Positions 1 to 8,145 of a stretch of 26,488 nt of DNA are shown one piece after another; the stretch's first letter is position 1, and every line of letters starts with the position of its first letter. A model generated the notes under the pieces. That model did no database searches. It worked only from the letters and a program-made list of their open reading frames with translations, and had not been told where the DNA came from. This DNA comes from Bacillota bacterium (GTDB lineage Bacteria > Bacillota > Clostridia > Oscillospirales > Ruminococcaceae). The stretch lies in assembly GCA_023391005.1 (NCBI GenBank), contig JAEWBS010000095.1, positions 1 to 26,488 on the forward strand, read 5' to 3'. A program made the position numbers and the translations under genes.

Positions 1-2
1 GC

Positions 3-485
3 TTTATCTCGCAGCTCTCCCGTTTTTTGACCGGCGTTGAAATTCACCCCGGCGCAAAAATGGGCCGGGGCATTTTAATCGACCACGGTTCCGGTGTCGT
101 CATTGGCGAGACGGCGGAGGTGGGCGACAACTGTACCATCTATCAGGGCGTAACCCTTGGCGGTACCGGCAAGGAAAAAGGCAAAAGACATCCCACCATC
201 GGCTCCAACGTGATGATTGGTGCGGGCGCGCGTGTGTTAGGCCCGCTAACGGTGGCAGACAATTGTAAAATTGCCGCAAACGCCGTGCTCCTTCACGATC
301 TGGCCGAGAGTTCTACCGCCGTGGGGGTGCCTGCGAGAACGGTGCGGGTCGCGGGGGAGAAACTCGATCCTTCCAAGCTTGACCATACCCACACCCCCGA
401 CCCCATTGCCGCCGATCTGCAAAAAGCGCTTGAGCGCATTACGCAGCTTGAAAGGCGAATCAGCGATCTTGAGCGGGCACAATAA
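3..485 (+). CDS. cysE: Serine O-acetyltransferase, C-terminal part (5' end outside window)
   Basis: This enzyme makes O-acetylserine from serine and acetyl-CoA, the first step of cysteine synthesis in the cytoplasm. The reading frame is open from base 3, before the first possible start (a TTG inside the gene), and reads FISQLSRFLTGVEIHPGA, the usual CysE lead into the hexapeptide domain. The left-handed beta-helix follows, with the family signatures DHGSGVVIGETAEVGDN and the YQGVTLGGTGK loop. The C-terminus ends in a charged, probably helical tail (KALERITQLERRISDLE). The N-terminal helical domain lies outside the window. It is followed closely by an intrinsic terminator, so it is probably the last gene of its unit and separate from the tRNA and phosphonate genes. 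Confidence 0.93.
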   Translation, partial: FISQLSRFLTGVEIHPGAKMGRGILIDHGSGVVIGETAEVGDNCTIYQGVTLGGTGKEKGKRHPTIGSNVMIGAGARVLGPLTVADNCKIAANAVLLHDLAESSTAVGVPARTVRVAGEKLDPSKLDHTHTPDPIAADLQKALERITQLERRISDLERAQ

Positions 486-527
486 CAATGTTTTTGCTTG
501 ATGTATTGCTACAAAAAAGGATGATCT

Positions 528-558
528 GCCGGACGCACATGTTGCGTTCGGCATTTTT
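528..558 (+). terminator. Intrinsic terminator after cysE
   Basis: A 10-base-pair stem (GCCGGACGCA with TGCGTTCGGC, one G-T pair) closes a five-base loop and is followed by ATTTTT. It starts 42 bases after the cysE stop codon and reads on the same strand. Confidence 0.85.
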
Positions 559-573
559 CAGTAAAATAAATGC

Positions 574-602
574 TTGCAACTGGTAAGCTTTTATTGTATA
601 AT
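574..602 (+). promoter_or_regulatory. Probable sigma-A promoter of tRNA-Leu
   Basis: TTGCAA at 574-579 and TATAAT at 597-602 are separated by exactly 17 bases. The -10 box is a perfect match and the -35 box differs at one position. The pair sits about 55 bases upstream of the mature tRNA-Leu 5' end and downstream of the cysE terminator, so it fits an independent tRNA transcription unit. Confidence 0.75.
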
Positions 603-656
603 ATCATTTGTCTCAGCATGATGATGCAATTCATGTGCTGTAGTAGCTAACAATGT

Positions 657-738
657 GCCGGTGTGGCGGAATGGCAGACGCATACGACTCAAAATCGTAC
701 GGGAAACCATGTCGGTTCGAGTCCGACCACCGGCACCA
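657..738 (+). tRNA. tRNA-Leu (anticodon CAA)
   Basis: The acceptor arms GCCGGTG (657-663) and CACCGGC (728-734) pair fully, followed by discriminator A and an encoded CCA. The anticodon stem TACGA/TCGTA closes the loop CTCAAAA, giving anticodon CAA, which reads the leucine codon UUG. The T arm is GTCGG-TTCGAGT-CCGAC. A long variable arm between the anticodon and T arms marks a class II tRNA, as expected for leucine. An antisense reading frame over this gene is an artefact. Confidence 0.95.
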
Positions 739-745
739 AGATAAG

Positions 746-780
746 TTGACAAGTTTTCGATAAGAGAACTTGTCAATTTT
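746..780 (+). terminator. Intrinsic terminator after tRNA-Leu
   Basis: A perfect 10-base-pair stem (TTGACAAGTT with AACTTGTCAA) is followed directly by TTTT and a pyrimidine-rich run. It begins eight bases after the tRNA CCA end. Confidence 0.85.
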
Positions 781-868
781 CCTTTATTCATGCGGATTTC
801 TGGCATTCAGTAGAGTCCAAATCCCTAAAAAATGGGGATTTGAACTTATATCAAAGCAGATTGTTTAG

Positions 869-907
869 GCACGATAGCTTTTTATAGCTACCGTGCTTTT
901 TTTATTT
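869..907 (+). terminator. Second hairpin-T-tract terminator upstream of the recombinase remnant
   Basis: GCACGATAGCT pairs with AGCTACCGTGC with a single A-C mismatch and is followed by a run of seven T. Another 8-base-pair hairpin (CAAATCCC with GGGATTTG, 818-842) without a T tract lies just before it. Together they resemble a leader region, but no upstream coding sequence is left for them to serve, so they may be relics of the lost element. Confidence 0.6.
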
Positions 908-929
908 ATTACATTTAGGAGGTATTAGA

Positions 930-1356
930 ATGGATTTCAGCAATAAATCTGAAAGAATTGCTGAAGGGCTCCGCCGGTCTTTCGAGAATCCTGACTGCAA
1001 AATGGCAAACCGTACCTGCTATGGCTATGACACATTATCGAACGGAGCGCTTGTTATTAATAAATCGGACGCACAAACGGTTCGTTGGATTTTTGATTGC
1101 TATCTGGCGGGAACCAGCCTTGGGAAAATAGCGGCTGGTTTAGAGAAGCTGTGCTCCCTCTCCCGCCTGCAAAGCAAAGTGGAGTCGGGAAACCATTTTT
1201 CTAATTGCTTTCGAATGAAAAATACACCGATTGCGTTTTGCTGCAAAAACACTGAGTATTTACGGTGCTCAATTTAAAAATGATAGAGAGTTACAGCAGA
1301 TACTCGTTCATAATCATCGTCAAGCAATAATCTCAAGCCAAGACTTTGAAAAGGTA
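930..1356 (+). pseudogene. Large serine recombinase, decayed internal fragment
   Basis: This is a remnant of a site-specific large serine recombinase from a mobile element. A good AGGAGG ribosome site precedes the ATG at 930. The protein reads ERIAEGLRRSFENPDCK, then CYGYDTLSNGALVINKSDAQ and VRWIFDCYLAGTSLGKIAAGL, which fits the Recombinase domain after the catalytic domain. The match then moves to another frame (APSPACKAKWSRETIF, about 1152-1197), to a third (LLSNEKYTDCVLLQK, about 1205-1250), and to a fourth stretch (KTLSIYGAQFKNDRELQQIL and HNHRQAIISSQDFEKV, to about 1356). The N-terminal serine catalytic domain and the zinc ribbon and coiled-coil end are missing. It cannot make an active enzyme. 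Confidence 0.8.
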
Positions 1357-1515
1357 CCACATGTAAAGCTTACACAATATATCGGCGAGAAGGCGCCTTT
1401 TTGTAAACTCCCATTTCCCACTATTTTTCTTTTAAGTATACAAAATCAGAATATTAATTTTATTATTTAGGCTGTCACGCGCATAATGTCTTACTTGATC
1501 TTTACCCAAAGCAAC

Positions 1516-1544
1516 TTTTTGATTTTACATTGCAAAAATATAAT
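1516..1544 (+). promoter_or_regulatory. Possible promoter of the phosphonate operon
   Basis: A perfect TATAAT lies at 1539-1544, 67 bases before the phnD start codon, in an AT-rich stretch. No good -35 box sits at 16-18 bases: the 17-base position reads TTTTTG, and the better TTGATT is only 14 bases away. The 255-base gap from the recombinase remnant to phnD holds no other signal I recognise, and I see no convincing Pho box or PhnF operator. Confidence 0.35.
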
Positions 1545-1611
1545 CTACTTGTACGGTGCCAAAACGCGTACCGACTCAACCTGTTTATCAATAGAAATGA
1601 GGAGAAAACGC

Positions 1612-2724
1612 ATGAATAAGAACAAGTCCTTTAAGGCTGTCGCCGCCGGATTGCTCGCGGCGGTTGTCACGGTGGGCACGGTAGGCTGCGGCGGCCAAAG
1701 CAGCGCCCCTACCAGCGCCGGTTCTGCCGACGGTAACGCCGCCTCCGTCAGCATTGCGCAAAGTAAAAATGGCGCCCCGATTAACATGGTCTGGTACCCC
1801 AACGAATCGGCCGCCGATTACCAGCCCGCCCGCGACGAATTCGCGCGAATTGTTACCGAAGCGACCGGGCGCCCGGTCGAGCATAAGCTGACCACCGACT
1901 ACGCCATCGCAATCGAATCTCTCGCCAGCGGCTCGGCCGATATCTGCTTCATGGGCGCGGCCGGCTACATCGAGGCCAAGAACAAGAATCCGCAGGTCGA
2001 CACGCTGTTTGTCAACTCCGGCGCTTCCGGCACGCTCGACGACGCCATCTACTATAGCTGGCTCGCGGTCAACAAGGGTGACGAGGATAACTACAAGGAC
2101 GGCGGCCAATATGCCATCGCCAACATTCAGGGCAAAAAGATGTCCTTCGTCTCGAACAGCTCCACCTCCGGCTTTAAGGTGCCCACCACCGGCATTCTCA
2201 GCTTCTTTGGCAAAACCGAGCAGTGGAAAAACATCGACGTGGACGACCTTGTCGAAGGCGGCTCCAAGGCTTTCTTCTCCGAGGTGCTGTTCGGCGGCTC
2301 GCATCAGGGCTCGGCCTTCAACCTGCTCAGCGGCAGGAGCGACGTCGCGGCCTTCTGCGACACCGAGCTTGCCCCCTACGCGGACTTGAAAGAGGGCGAG
2401 GAATGCAAGACGGGCGCCGTCTATGTAACCAAGGACAACGCCACCGCGCCTTTTGACACTGTCCGGGGCAAGGAATTTGTCGTCATCCAGTCCACGCCGG
2501 TGCTCAACGGACCCTTCGCCTACAACCCTAAGAACCTGAGCGCGGACGAACTCAAAAAGATTCGCGATGTTTTTTTGAGCGACGCCGTAGCGGCTAATAC
2601 CAAGATTTTCGTCGATTCAAAGGCCAAGGAGGCCGGTGCGGTCGGCATGTTCAAGAAAACCGCCAAGGAACGCTTTATGCTCGTTGACGACGCATGGTAC
2701 AACCCCATCCGCGAGATGAACTAA
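1612..2724 (+). CDS. phnD: Phosphonate ABC transporter substrate-binding lipoprotein PhnD
   Basis: This is the extracellular binding protein that delivers phosphonates to the PhnCE transporter. The ATG at 1612 has GAGGAG eight bases upstream; the open frame extends further upstream but those residues are not signal-like. Residues 1-26 form a lipoprotein signal (positively charged NKNKSFK, hydrophobic core, then VGCGG with Cys26 as the lipid anchor). A Ser/Ala-rich linker follows, then the PhnD fold with MVWYPNESAADYQPARDEFA, GSADICFMGAAGYIEA, the SFVSNSSTSGFKVP anion-binding-like segment and FCDTELAPY. At 370 residues it is close to, or slightly longer than, family size. It is the first gene of the operon and is followed by phnC after a 57-base gap. 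The exact ligand cannot be read from sequence; 2-aminoethylphosphonate is favoured by the downstream phnXW. Confidence 0.93.
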   Translation: MNKNKSFKAVAAGLLAAVVTVGTVGCGGQSSAPTSAGSADGNAASVSIAQSKNGAPINMVWYPNESAADYQPARDEFARIVTEATGRPVEHKLTTDYAIAIESLASGSADICFMGAAGYIEAKNKNPQVDTLFVNSGASGTLDDAIYYSWLAVNKGDEDNYKDGGQYAIANIQGKKMSFVSNSSTSGFKVPTTGILSFFGKTEQWKNIDVDDLVEGGSKAFFSEVLFGGSHQGSAFNLLSGRSDVAAFCDTELAPYADLKEGEECKTGAVYVTKDNATAPFDTVRGKEFVVIQSTPVLNGPFAYNPKNLSADELKKIRDVFLSDAVAANTKIFVDSKAKEAGAVGMFKKTAKERFMLVDDAWYNPIREMN

Positions 2725-2781
2725 AAGCGCTGTAAGCGTTTCGAAAACCAGAGACTAACGATTCAAAATTGAGGTGAACAC

Positions 2782-3552
2782 ATGCCCATTCTGGAATTCC
2801 AAAACATCAGCAAGGTATACGGCGGCGTGACTAAGGCGCTTAGCGACGTATCCTTCTCGATCGACGAGGGTGAGTTTGTGTCCATCATCGGGCCTTCCGG
2901 CTCGGGCAAATCGACGATCCTGCGCTGCATCAACCGTCTGGTGGATGCCACGCAGGGCGTCATTATGTTTGATGGGCACGACATCCTCAAGGCCAGTAAA
3001 AGAGAGCTGCGTACCATCCGCACCAAAACCGGCATGATCTTTCAGCATTACAATCTGGTGGAGCGCTTAAGCGTCATCGAAAATGTCCTGCACGGGCGCT
3101 TAGGGCAAAAATCCACCGTCAGCGGCATGCTCGGCCATTACACCGAGCAGGAGAAGGAAAGGGCGTTTGAGATTCTTTCTAAGCTCGGGCTCACCGAGCA
3201 GGCCTATAAGCGCTGCGACGAGCTCTCGGGCGGGCAGAAGCAGCGCGTCGGCATCGCCCGCTCGATTATGCAGAACCCGCGCCTGATCCTCTGCGACGAA
3301 CCGATTGCGTCGCTCGATCCCAACGCCTCACGGGTGATTATGGATCATCTGGCCGATATCAACAAAAGCATGAACATCACCTGCATCGCAAACCTGCATC
3401 AGGTCGACGTCGCAATGAAATATTCCAAGCGCATCATCGGCATCACGCTCGGCCGCATTGTCTACGACGGCCCGCCCGAGCAGTTGACCAAGTCGAAAAT
3501 CTACGAGATATACCAGTCGAACGAGGGTGATTTAATCACCGACGTCAGGTGA
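2782..3552 (+). CDS. phnC: Phosphonate ABC transporter ATP-binding protein PhnC
   Basis: This is the cytoplasmic ATPase that powers phosphonate import with the PhnE proteins. Its 256 residues carry Walker A GPSGSGKST (37-45), the Q loop in IFQHYN, the signature LSGGQKQRVGIAR (from 148), Walker B LILCDEPIASLD (from 168) and the H-loop histidine in CIANLHQVD, where the usual VTHD-type motif is NLHQVD, the typical PhnC form. The ATG at 2782 is preceded by GAGGTGA. The stop codon overlaps the ribosome site of the next gene, indicating tight translational coupling with the first phnE. Confidence 0.95.
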   Translation: MPILEFQNISKVYGGVTKALSDVSFSIDEGEFVSIIGPSGSGKSTILRCINRLVDATQGVIMFDGHDILKASKRELRTIRTKTGMIFQHYNLVERLSVIENVLHGRLGQKSTVSGMLGHYTEQEKERAFEILSKLGLTEQAYKRCDELSGGQKQRVGIARSIMQNPRLILCDEPIASLDPNASRVIMDHLADINKSMNITCIANLHQVDVAMKYSKRIIGITLGRIVYDGPPEQLTKSKIYEIYQSNEGDLITDVR

Positions 3553-3557
3553 GCGCT

Positions 3558-4367
3558 ATGACGATGGAAAAGAAAATTCAGGCACAGGCTGCGCTGTTTG
3601 AAAAGCGCAAGCGCACCTTTACGCTCGCGTTCCTCGGGGTGATCGCGCTGTTTGCGCTGACCTCGTTTGTGACAAATTTCAGCCTCGTCGACGGCATTGC
3701 GTCGGTTCCCAGGGCGGTCGGATGGATCTCCGCCAACCTTGTACCGGACGCGAAAGCCTGGACGCGGCTCCCCAATATTCTCAAGAAATTGCTGGAGACG
3801 GCGTTGCTGTCGGTGGCCGTGACGGTCTGCGCCGGTGTTGTCGCCTTCTTTTTTAGCCTATTGGGCACGCGCATCACCAAAATAAACCCGTGGATCGGCC
3901 GAACGGTACGCATCATTGCCGCATTTTTCCGCAACGTTCCCGATGTGGTGTGGGCAATGCTGCTGCTCTTTTCCTTCGGGCAGAACATTTTGACCGGATT
4001 CTTCGCGCTGTTCTTCGCCACCTTCGGCATGCTGACCCGAACCTTTATCGAAACCATCGACGAGGTCAGCGCAAACTGCGTCGAGGCGCTGACCGCCACC
4101 GGCGCCACCTACCTGCAAACGGTGTTTCAGGGCATTGTGCCGTCCTCAATGTCCGAAATTGTCACATGGGTGCTGTTTATGATCGAAACCAACATCCGCT
4201 CCTCGACACTGATCGGCGTGCTGACCGCGACCGGCATCGGCTATCTGTTCGACCTGTATTACAAGCGACTGGACTACGGTTCGGCAAGCCTGGTCGTCAT
4301 TGCGATTGTCCTGCTGGTCATAACGATTGAAATGATCTCCAACCAAATCAGAAAGGTGATTTTATGA
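3558..4367 (+). CDS. phnE: Phosphonate ABC transporter permease PhnE (first copy)
   Basis: This membrane subunit forms half of the phosphonate channel. I choose the ATG at 3558 because AGGTGA (3547-3552) lies five bases before it; an in-frame GTG at 3549 would add three residues. The protein of 269 residues has an N-terminal membrane segment (TLAFLGVIALFALTSFV), several further hydrophobic helices, and the cytoplasmic EAA loop in VEALTATGATYLQTVFQGIV, which docks on PhnC. It overlaps the second phnE by four bases (ATGA). Two different PhnE subunits imply a heterodimeric channel, where E. coli uses one PhnE. Confidence 0.92.
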   Translation: MTMEKKIQAQAALFEKRKRTFTLAFLGVIALFALTSFVTNFSLVDGIASVPRAVGWISANLVPDAKAWTRLPNILKKLLETALLSVAVTVCAGVVAFFFSLLGTRITKINPWIGRTVRIIAAFFRNVPDVVWAMLLLFSFGQNILTGFFALFFATFGMLTRTFIETIDEVSANCVEALTATGATYLQTVFQGIVPSSMSEIVTWVLFMIETNIRSSTLIGVLTATGIGYLFDLYYKRLDYGSASLVVIAIVLLVITIEMISNQIRKVIL

Positions 4368-5236
4368 TGAACGAGCTTGTCATGACGCCCCTAGCGCCGA
4401 TGACGCTAGATCCGCGCCAATACATCCAAAAAAACCGCCGCGGCAAAATCAAAGTCGCCGCGAAAAGCAGAAGCAGCAATGCCATTCGGATGACCATGCT
4501 GGTGCTGCTTTTGCTGACCGTCTGTGCCTTCTTTTCCTTTGACTATAAAAACATTCAGTTTGCCGAGGCCGTTGTCGCCACAGGGCGCAACGTCAAAGTG
4601 CTTTTCGGCCAGCCGAGGCTGACCTACAACAGCTTTTGGGGCGCGATGCACGCGTTGCTGGTCACCTTCTCGCTCGGCGTGCTCTCGACCATCATCGGCG
4701 CAGTCATCGCGCTGTTTGGCGCGCTGTTCTGCGCCAAAAACATCGCGCACCCGGCCGTCGCCAATGGGATCAAGGGCATCGTCGCCTTTATCCGCGCCGT
4801 GCCTACGATTCTGTGGGTGCTGATCTTCACGGTTGCGGCGGGGCTGGGCAGCGTAGCGGCGGTGCTGGGTCTGACCTTCCACAGCGTTGCCTACCTCGTC
4901 AAGGCCTACTCCGAATCGATTGAGGAGATGGACGCCGGCACCATCGAGGCGCTCAAAGCCTCGGGCTCGGGCTTTTGGCAGATTGTGTTTCAGGCCATTC
5001 TGCCGTCGTCGGCCAGCTATATGACCGCTTGGACGTTCCTGCGCTTCGAGATCAACTTCACCAACGCCATCGCCATCGGCGCGGCGGCGGGCGCGGGCGG
5101 CATCGGCTACGATCTCTTTATGGCGGGCAGCTTCTACTTCGACCTGCGGGAGCTGGGCTTTATCACCTATATCGTTGTGATCGCCGTCATCCTGCTTGAG
5201 ATGGTCGCCACCCGAGTGAAGGCGACGGTGCGATAA
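4364..5236 (+). CDS. phnE: Phosphonate ABC transporter permease PhnE (second copy)
   Basis: This is the second permease subunit of the phosphonate importer, 290 residues. The ATG at 4364 overlaps the stop of the first phnE, with AAAGGTGA just upstream; the ATG at 4367 is equally possible. A basic N-terminal tail of about 45 residues (KNRRGKIKVAAKSRSSN) precedes the first membrane helix (MTMLVLLLLTVCAFFSF). The EAA loop reads IEALKASGSGFWQIVFQAIL, followed by PSSASYMTAWTFLRFEINF, typical of PhnE. It differs clearly from the first copy, so this is an old divergence or a dedicated pair rather than a recent duplication. phnG starts at the next base after its stop. Confidence 0.92.
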   Translation: MMNELVMTPLAPMTLDPRQYIQKNRRGKIKVAAKSRSSNAIRMTMLVLLLLTVCAFFSFDYKNIQFAEAVVATGRNVKVLFGQPRLTYNSFWGAMHALLVTFSLGVLSTIIGAVIALFGALFCAKNIAHPAVANGIKGIVAFIRAVPTILWVLIFTVAAGLGSVAAVLGLTFHSVAYLVKAYSESIEEMDAGTIEALKASGSGFWQIVFQAILPSSASYMTAWTFLRFEINFTNAIAIGAAAGAGGIGYDLFMAGSFYFDLRELGFITYIVVIAVILLEMVATRVKATVR

Positions 5237-5686
5237 ATGGAGAAAAAACGCTTGTCAAAAATTTTGGCCAAGGCGGACCGTACGCTTGTCGCCGGGCTTT
5301 CGGCCGATATTCAGAAAGCACACAGCGTCACCGTCGTCAAGGAGCCGGGCAAAACGCTCGCCATGATTAAAATGCGCGAGCCGGTCAGGCGAAGCCTGTT
5401 TTATTTGGGCGAGGTCATCGTCTGCGAGGCGGTTGTCGAACTCGACGGCATCAAAGGCATGGCCGTCACGATGGGGGACGACGCCGATAAAACGCTGGAT
5501 ATGGCGATTATCGATGCGGCGCTCAACCGGGGTATGTTTACCGGCATTGAGACGCTGCACATGCTCGAACAACAGCAGCAGGAGCAGATCATGCGCGAGA
5601 ACGCGTTGCATATGAAAACGATGGTCAATTTTGAATCGATGGACGGGGAGGTGCCGGACGATGTCGCAGCTTTCAAAAAAGCATAG
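5237..5686 (+). CDS. phnG: Carbon-phosphorus lyase complex subunit PhnG
   Basis: PhnG is a core subunit of the carbon-phosphorus lyase complex (PhnGHIJ) and, with PhnI, PhnH and PhnL, supports transfer of the phosphonate to the 1' position of ATP with release of adenine. The 149-residue product has the family block MIKMREPVRRSLFYLGEVIV followed by CEAVVELDGIKGMAVTMGDD, and its size is normal. The ATG follows the phnE stop directly. The C-terminal coding part overlaps phnH by 26 bases. Confidence 0.93.
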   Translation: MEKKRLSKILAKADRTLVAGLSADIQKAHSVTVVKEPGKTLAMIKMREPVRRSLFYLGEVIVCEAVVELDGIKGMAVTMGDDADKTLDMAIIDAALNRGMFTGIETLHMLEQQQQEQIMRENALHMKTMVNFESMDGEVPDDVAAFKKA

Positions 5687-6245
5687 CTTTCACACAGTTT
5701 TCGACAGTCAGGGCGTGTTTCGGAGCGTGCTAGAGGCGATGTCCAACCCCACTCGTACCGTCAGCATACAGTCCTACGCCGATAAGCTATTCGGCGACAG
5801 CCCCGCGCTGCTGGCGCTGGCCATGACGCTGCTCGATAACGAAACCGGCTTTACCGCCTGCGGCAATCCGGCGCTCGTGCAGGATATCGTCTCGCTGACG
5901 CTGGCCAAGGAAAGCCTGATTGACGCGGCGGATTTTGTGTTTGTTAATGACGTCGACGCGCTGGAGCAGGTCATCCGAAGTGCTAAATGCGGTACGCTGG
6001 CCGACCCCCACAGGAGCGCAACGGTCATTGTTCAGGACGACGGCGCGGCCGAGTGCCGCCTGGCCTTATACGGCCCGGGCATTGACGGTCAAATATCGGT
6101 CGAGGTCTCGTCGACGGTACACACCGCGCTGCAACTGCGGGAGGCGCAGTATTACGAGTACCCGCAGGGGATTGACTTTATATTTGTTACCGGCGGCGGG
6201 ACGCTCTTTGCCATCCCCCGGTTGGTGCGCTGGGAGGCGAAATAG
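5661..6245 (+). CDS. phnH: Carbon-phosphorus lyase complex subunit PhnH
   Basis: PhnH is a structural subunit of the carbon-phosphorus lyase core with a PLP-transferase-like fold but no PLP lysine role. The start ATG at 5661 has GGGAGGTG seven bases upstream, inside the end of phnG; a longer open frame begins at 5631 but lacks such a site. The protein (194 residues) has FHTVFDSQGVFRSVLEAMSN and PTRTVSIQ near the N-terminus, LLDNETGFTACGN in the middle, and GIDFIFVTGGGTLFAIPR near the end, all typical of PhnH. It ends one base before the phnI start. Confidence 0.93.
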   Translation: MSQLSKKHSFHTVFDSQGVFRSVLEAMSNPTRTVSIQSYADKLFGDSPALLALAMTLLDNETGFTACGNPALVQDIVSLTLAKESLIDAADFVFVNDVDALEQVIRSAKCGTLADPHRSATVIVQDDGAAECRLALYGPGIDGQISVEVSSTVHTALQLREAQYYEYPQGIDFIFVTGGGTLFAIPRLVRWEAK

Positions 6246-7310
6246 ATGGCCTATGTGGCGGTATCCGGCGGTAAGGAAGCCATTGAGGAAAGCATTAAGC
6301 TGCTGGATTTTTACAGAAGCGGCACCGACAGGGATGTTGAAATTGAAGCGATTGAGCATAAGCTCTCGCTGCTCGTAGATAGGGTCATGAGCGAGGCGGG
6401 GCTCTACGCCAAGCGCTACGCCGCACTGGCGCTAAAACAGTGTGAAGGCTCGGTGGAGGAGGCGGTGTTCTTGCTGCGCGCCTACCGCTCGACGCTGACC
6501 CGCAACTATTACACCGACATCATTAGCACCGATGACATGCGGGTGGTGCGCCGTATTTCGGCGGCATTTAAGGATATTTCAGGCGGCCAGATTTTGGGCG
6601 CGACCTACGACTACACCCACCGCTTAATTCATTTTGACATCGACAACGAGAACCCCTCAGCGCTTTTGGCCGCCGTGCAGGCGCAGCTGGCGGCGGCCAA
6701 ACCTGAGCCGCTTGCCGACTGCCCCCGCGTCTCGGACGAACTCAAAAAAGAGGGGCTTATAGAGTCCTTTGAGCCGGATGACAGCGCGCCCTTTGACGTC
6801 ACCGCCAACCTGCTCGAATTCCCGAGTGCGCGCAGCGCCCGGCTGCAAACCCTCTCACGCGCCGACACCGGCTTTATCTCGGGGCTGGCCTACTCGGCGC
6901 TGCGCGGCTTCGGGCAGGTGCACCCCACGGTGGGAGAGCTGCGCTGCGGCTATGTGGAGCTATGCGTACCCTACCTGTTTGACAACAACGAAAGCCTTTA
7001 CATCGGCGAGGTGCTGATGACCGAGGTGGAATGCTTTACCGAAGCGGACGACAAGGATCAGCTCAAGCTGGCGGTGGGCTACGGCGCGGTGCTTGGCCGC
7101 AACGAGAACAAGGCCATCGCGATGGCGGTCATCGACCGGGAATTGGAATGTGAAGGCCCCTATCCGACACAGAATGAGGAATTTGTCCTCATGCACGGCG
7201 ACAGCTTGGAGATGAACGGCTTTATCTCCCACCTAAAGCTGCCGCATTACGTCACGTTTCAGTCAAAGCTGGACGCGGTGCGCAAAACGAGGAGGGGCCG
7301 CCATGAATAA
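6246..7310 (+). CDS. phnI: Carbon-phosphorus lyase complex subunit PhnI
   Basis: PhnI is the nucleosidase subunit: with PhnG, PhnH and PhnL it forms ribose-1-phosphonate 5-triphosphate from ATP and phosphonate, and alone it can remove the base from purine nucleotides. The 354-residue product begins MAYVAVSGGKEAIEESIKLL and contains QLAAAKPEPLADCPRVSDEL and the conserved stretch QTLSRADTGFISGLAYSALR, then GFGQVHPTVGELRCGYVEL. These are standard PhnI blocks. GGGAGGCG precedes the ATG. The gene overlaps phnJ by eight bases. Confidence 0.94.
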   Translation: MAYVAVSGGKEAIEESIKLLDFYRSGTDRDVEIEAIEHKLSLLVDRVMSEAGLYAKRYAALALKQCEGSVEEAVFLLRAYRSTLTRNYYTDIISTDDMRVVRRISAAFKDISGGQILGATYDYTHRLIHFDIDNENPSALLAAVQAQLAAAKPEPLADCPRVSDELKKEGLIESFEPDDSAPFDVTANLLEFPSARSARLQTLSRADTGFISGLAYSALRGFGQVHPTVGELRCGYVELCVPYLFDNNESLYIGEVLMTEVECFTEADDKDQLKLAVGYGAVLGRNENKAIAMAVIDRELECEGPYPTQNEEFVLMHGDSLEMNGFISHLKLPHYVTFQSKLDAVRKTRRGRHE

Positions 7311-8145
7311 TAACTACAATTTCGCCTTTCTGGATGAGGGTTCCAAGCGGGAGATTCGCCGCGCGACGCTCAAGGCGGTGGCAATACCCGGTTATCAGGT
7401 GCCGTTCGGCTCGCGCGAGCTGCCCATCGGGCGGGGCTGGGGCACCGGCGGCATTCAGCTGACGCTGTCGCTGATCGGCCCAGATGACGTACTTAAAGTC
7501 ATCGATCAGGGCAGCGACGAGAGCGTCAACGCTGTCAATATCAAAAAGTTTGTTGGCCTTTGCACCGACGTTAAAACCACCACCGACACCCGTGAGGCCA
7601 CGCTGATTCAGACGCGGCACCGCATCCCCGAGGTACCGATGACCAACCGCCAAATTCTCGTGCTTCAGGTCCCCATCCCCGAGCCGCTGCGCATCGTTGA
7701 GGCAAGGGAGGAGATTACCAAAAAGATGCACGCCGAAAAGGACTACGCGCCGATCTGGCTTCAGCTTTACGAGAGCCTGATTAAATATAAAAAGGTGACC
7801 ATCGCCTCCGAATACCCCTGCATGGTGGCGGGGCGATATGTCATGAACCCCAGCCCCATCCCCAAATTCGACAACCCCAAGCTGCACAGGGCCGAGTGCC
7901 TTTATCTGTTCGGCGCGGGGCGGGAGAAGAAAATCTACGCCATCCCGCCGCACACCGAGGTCGTCTCGCTGGCGTTCGACGACGTCCCCTTCGAGCGGGA
8001 AAGCTTTGCGGGCAAGCGCTGCCGCCTGTGCGGCGGCGAAAACACCTATCTCGACGAGATGTTCGACCGGCAGACCGGCCAAAGGGTTTACCAGTGCTCC
8101 GACACCTCGCATTGTCAGGAGGTCAGAAACCGTGAATCTAAATGA
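7303..8145 (+). CDS. phnJ: Alpha-D-ribose 1-methylphosphonate 5-phosphate C-P-lyase PhnJ
   Basis: PhnJ is the radical SAM enzyme that cuts the carbon-phosphorus bond, giving a hydrocarbon and 5-phosphoribosyl 1,2-cyclic phosphate. The product has 280 residues. Its cysteines are at 240, 243, 265 and 271 (CRLC, then YQCSDTSHC). This is the same spacing as the three iron-sulfur ligands and the catalytic thiyl cysteine of E. coli PhnJ (241, 244, 266, 272), so the enzyme looks fully active. Other family blocks are YQVPFGSRELPIGRGWGTGG and IQTRHRIPE. GAGGAGGGG precedes the ATG at 7303. The gene overlaps phnK by 14 bases. Confidence 0.96.
   Translation: MNNNYNFAFLDEGSKREIRRATLKAVAIPGYQVPFGSRELPIGRGWGTGGIQLTLSLIGPDDVLKVIDQGSDESVNAVNIKKFVGLCTDVKTTTDTREATLIQTRHRIPEVPMTNRQILVLQVPIPEPLRIVEAREEITKKMHAEKDYAPIWLQLYESLIKYKKVTIASEYPCMVAGRYVMNPSPIPKFDNPKLHRAECLYLFGAGREKKIYAIPPHTEVVSLAFDDVPFERESFAGKRCRLCGGENTYLDEMFDRQTGQRVYQCSDTSHCQEVRNRESK

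Noticed and set aside
591..806. Minus-strand open frame of 71 codons
   Set aside because: It is the antisense of tRNA-Leu and its flanks, a classic spurious protein.
1534..1556. Similarity between AATATAATCTAC at 1537 and AATATGATCTAC at 16107
   Set aside because: Three mismatches in 20 AT-rich bases are expected by chance in a window of this size.
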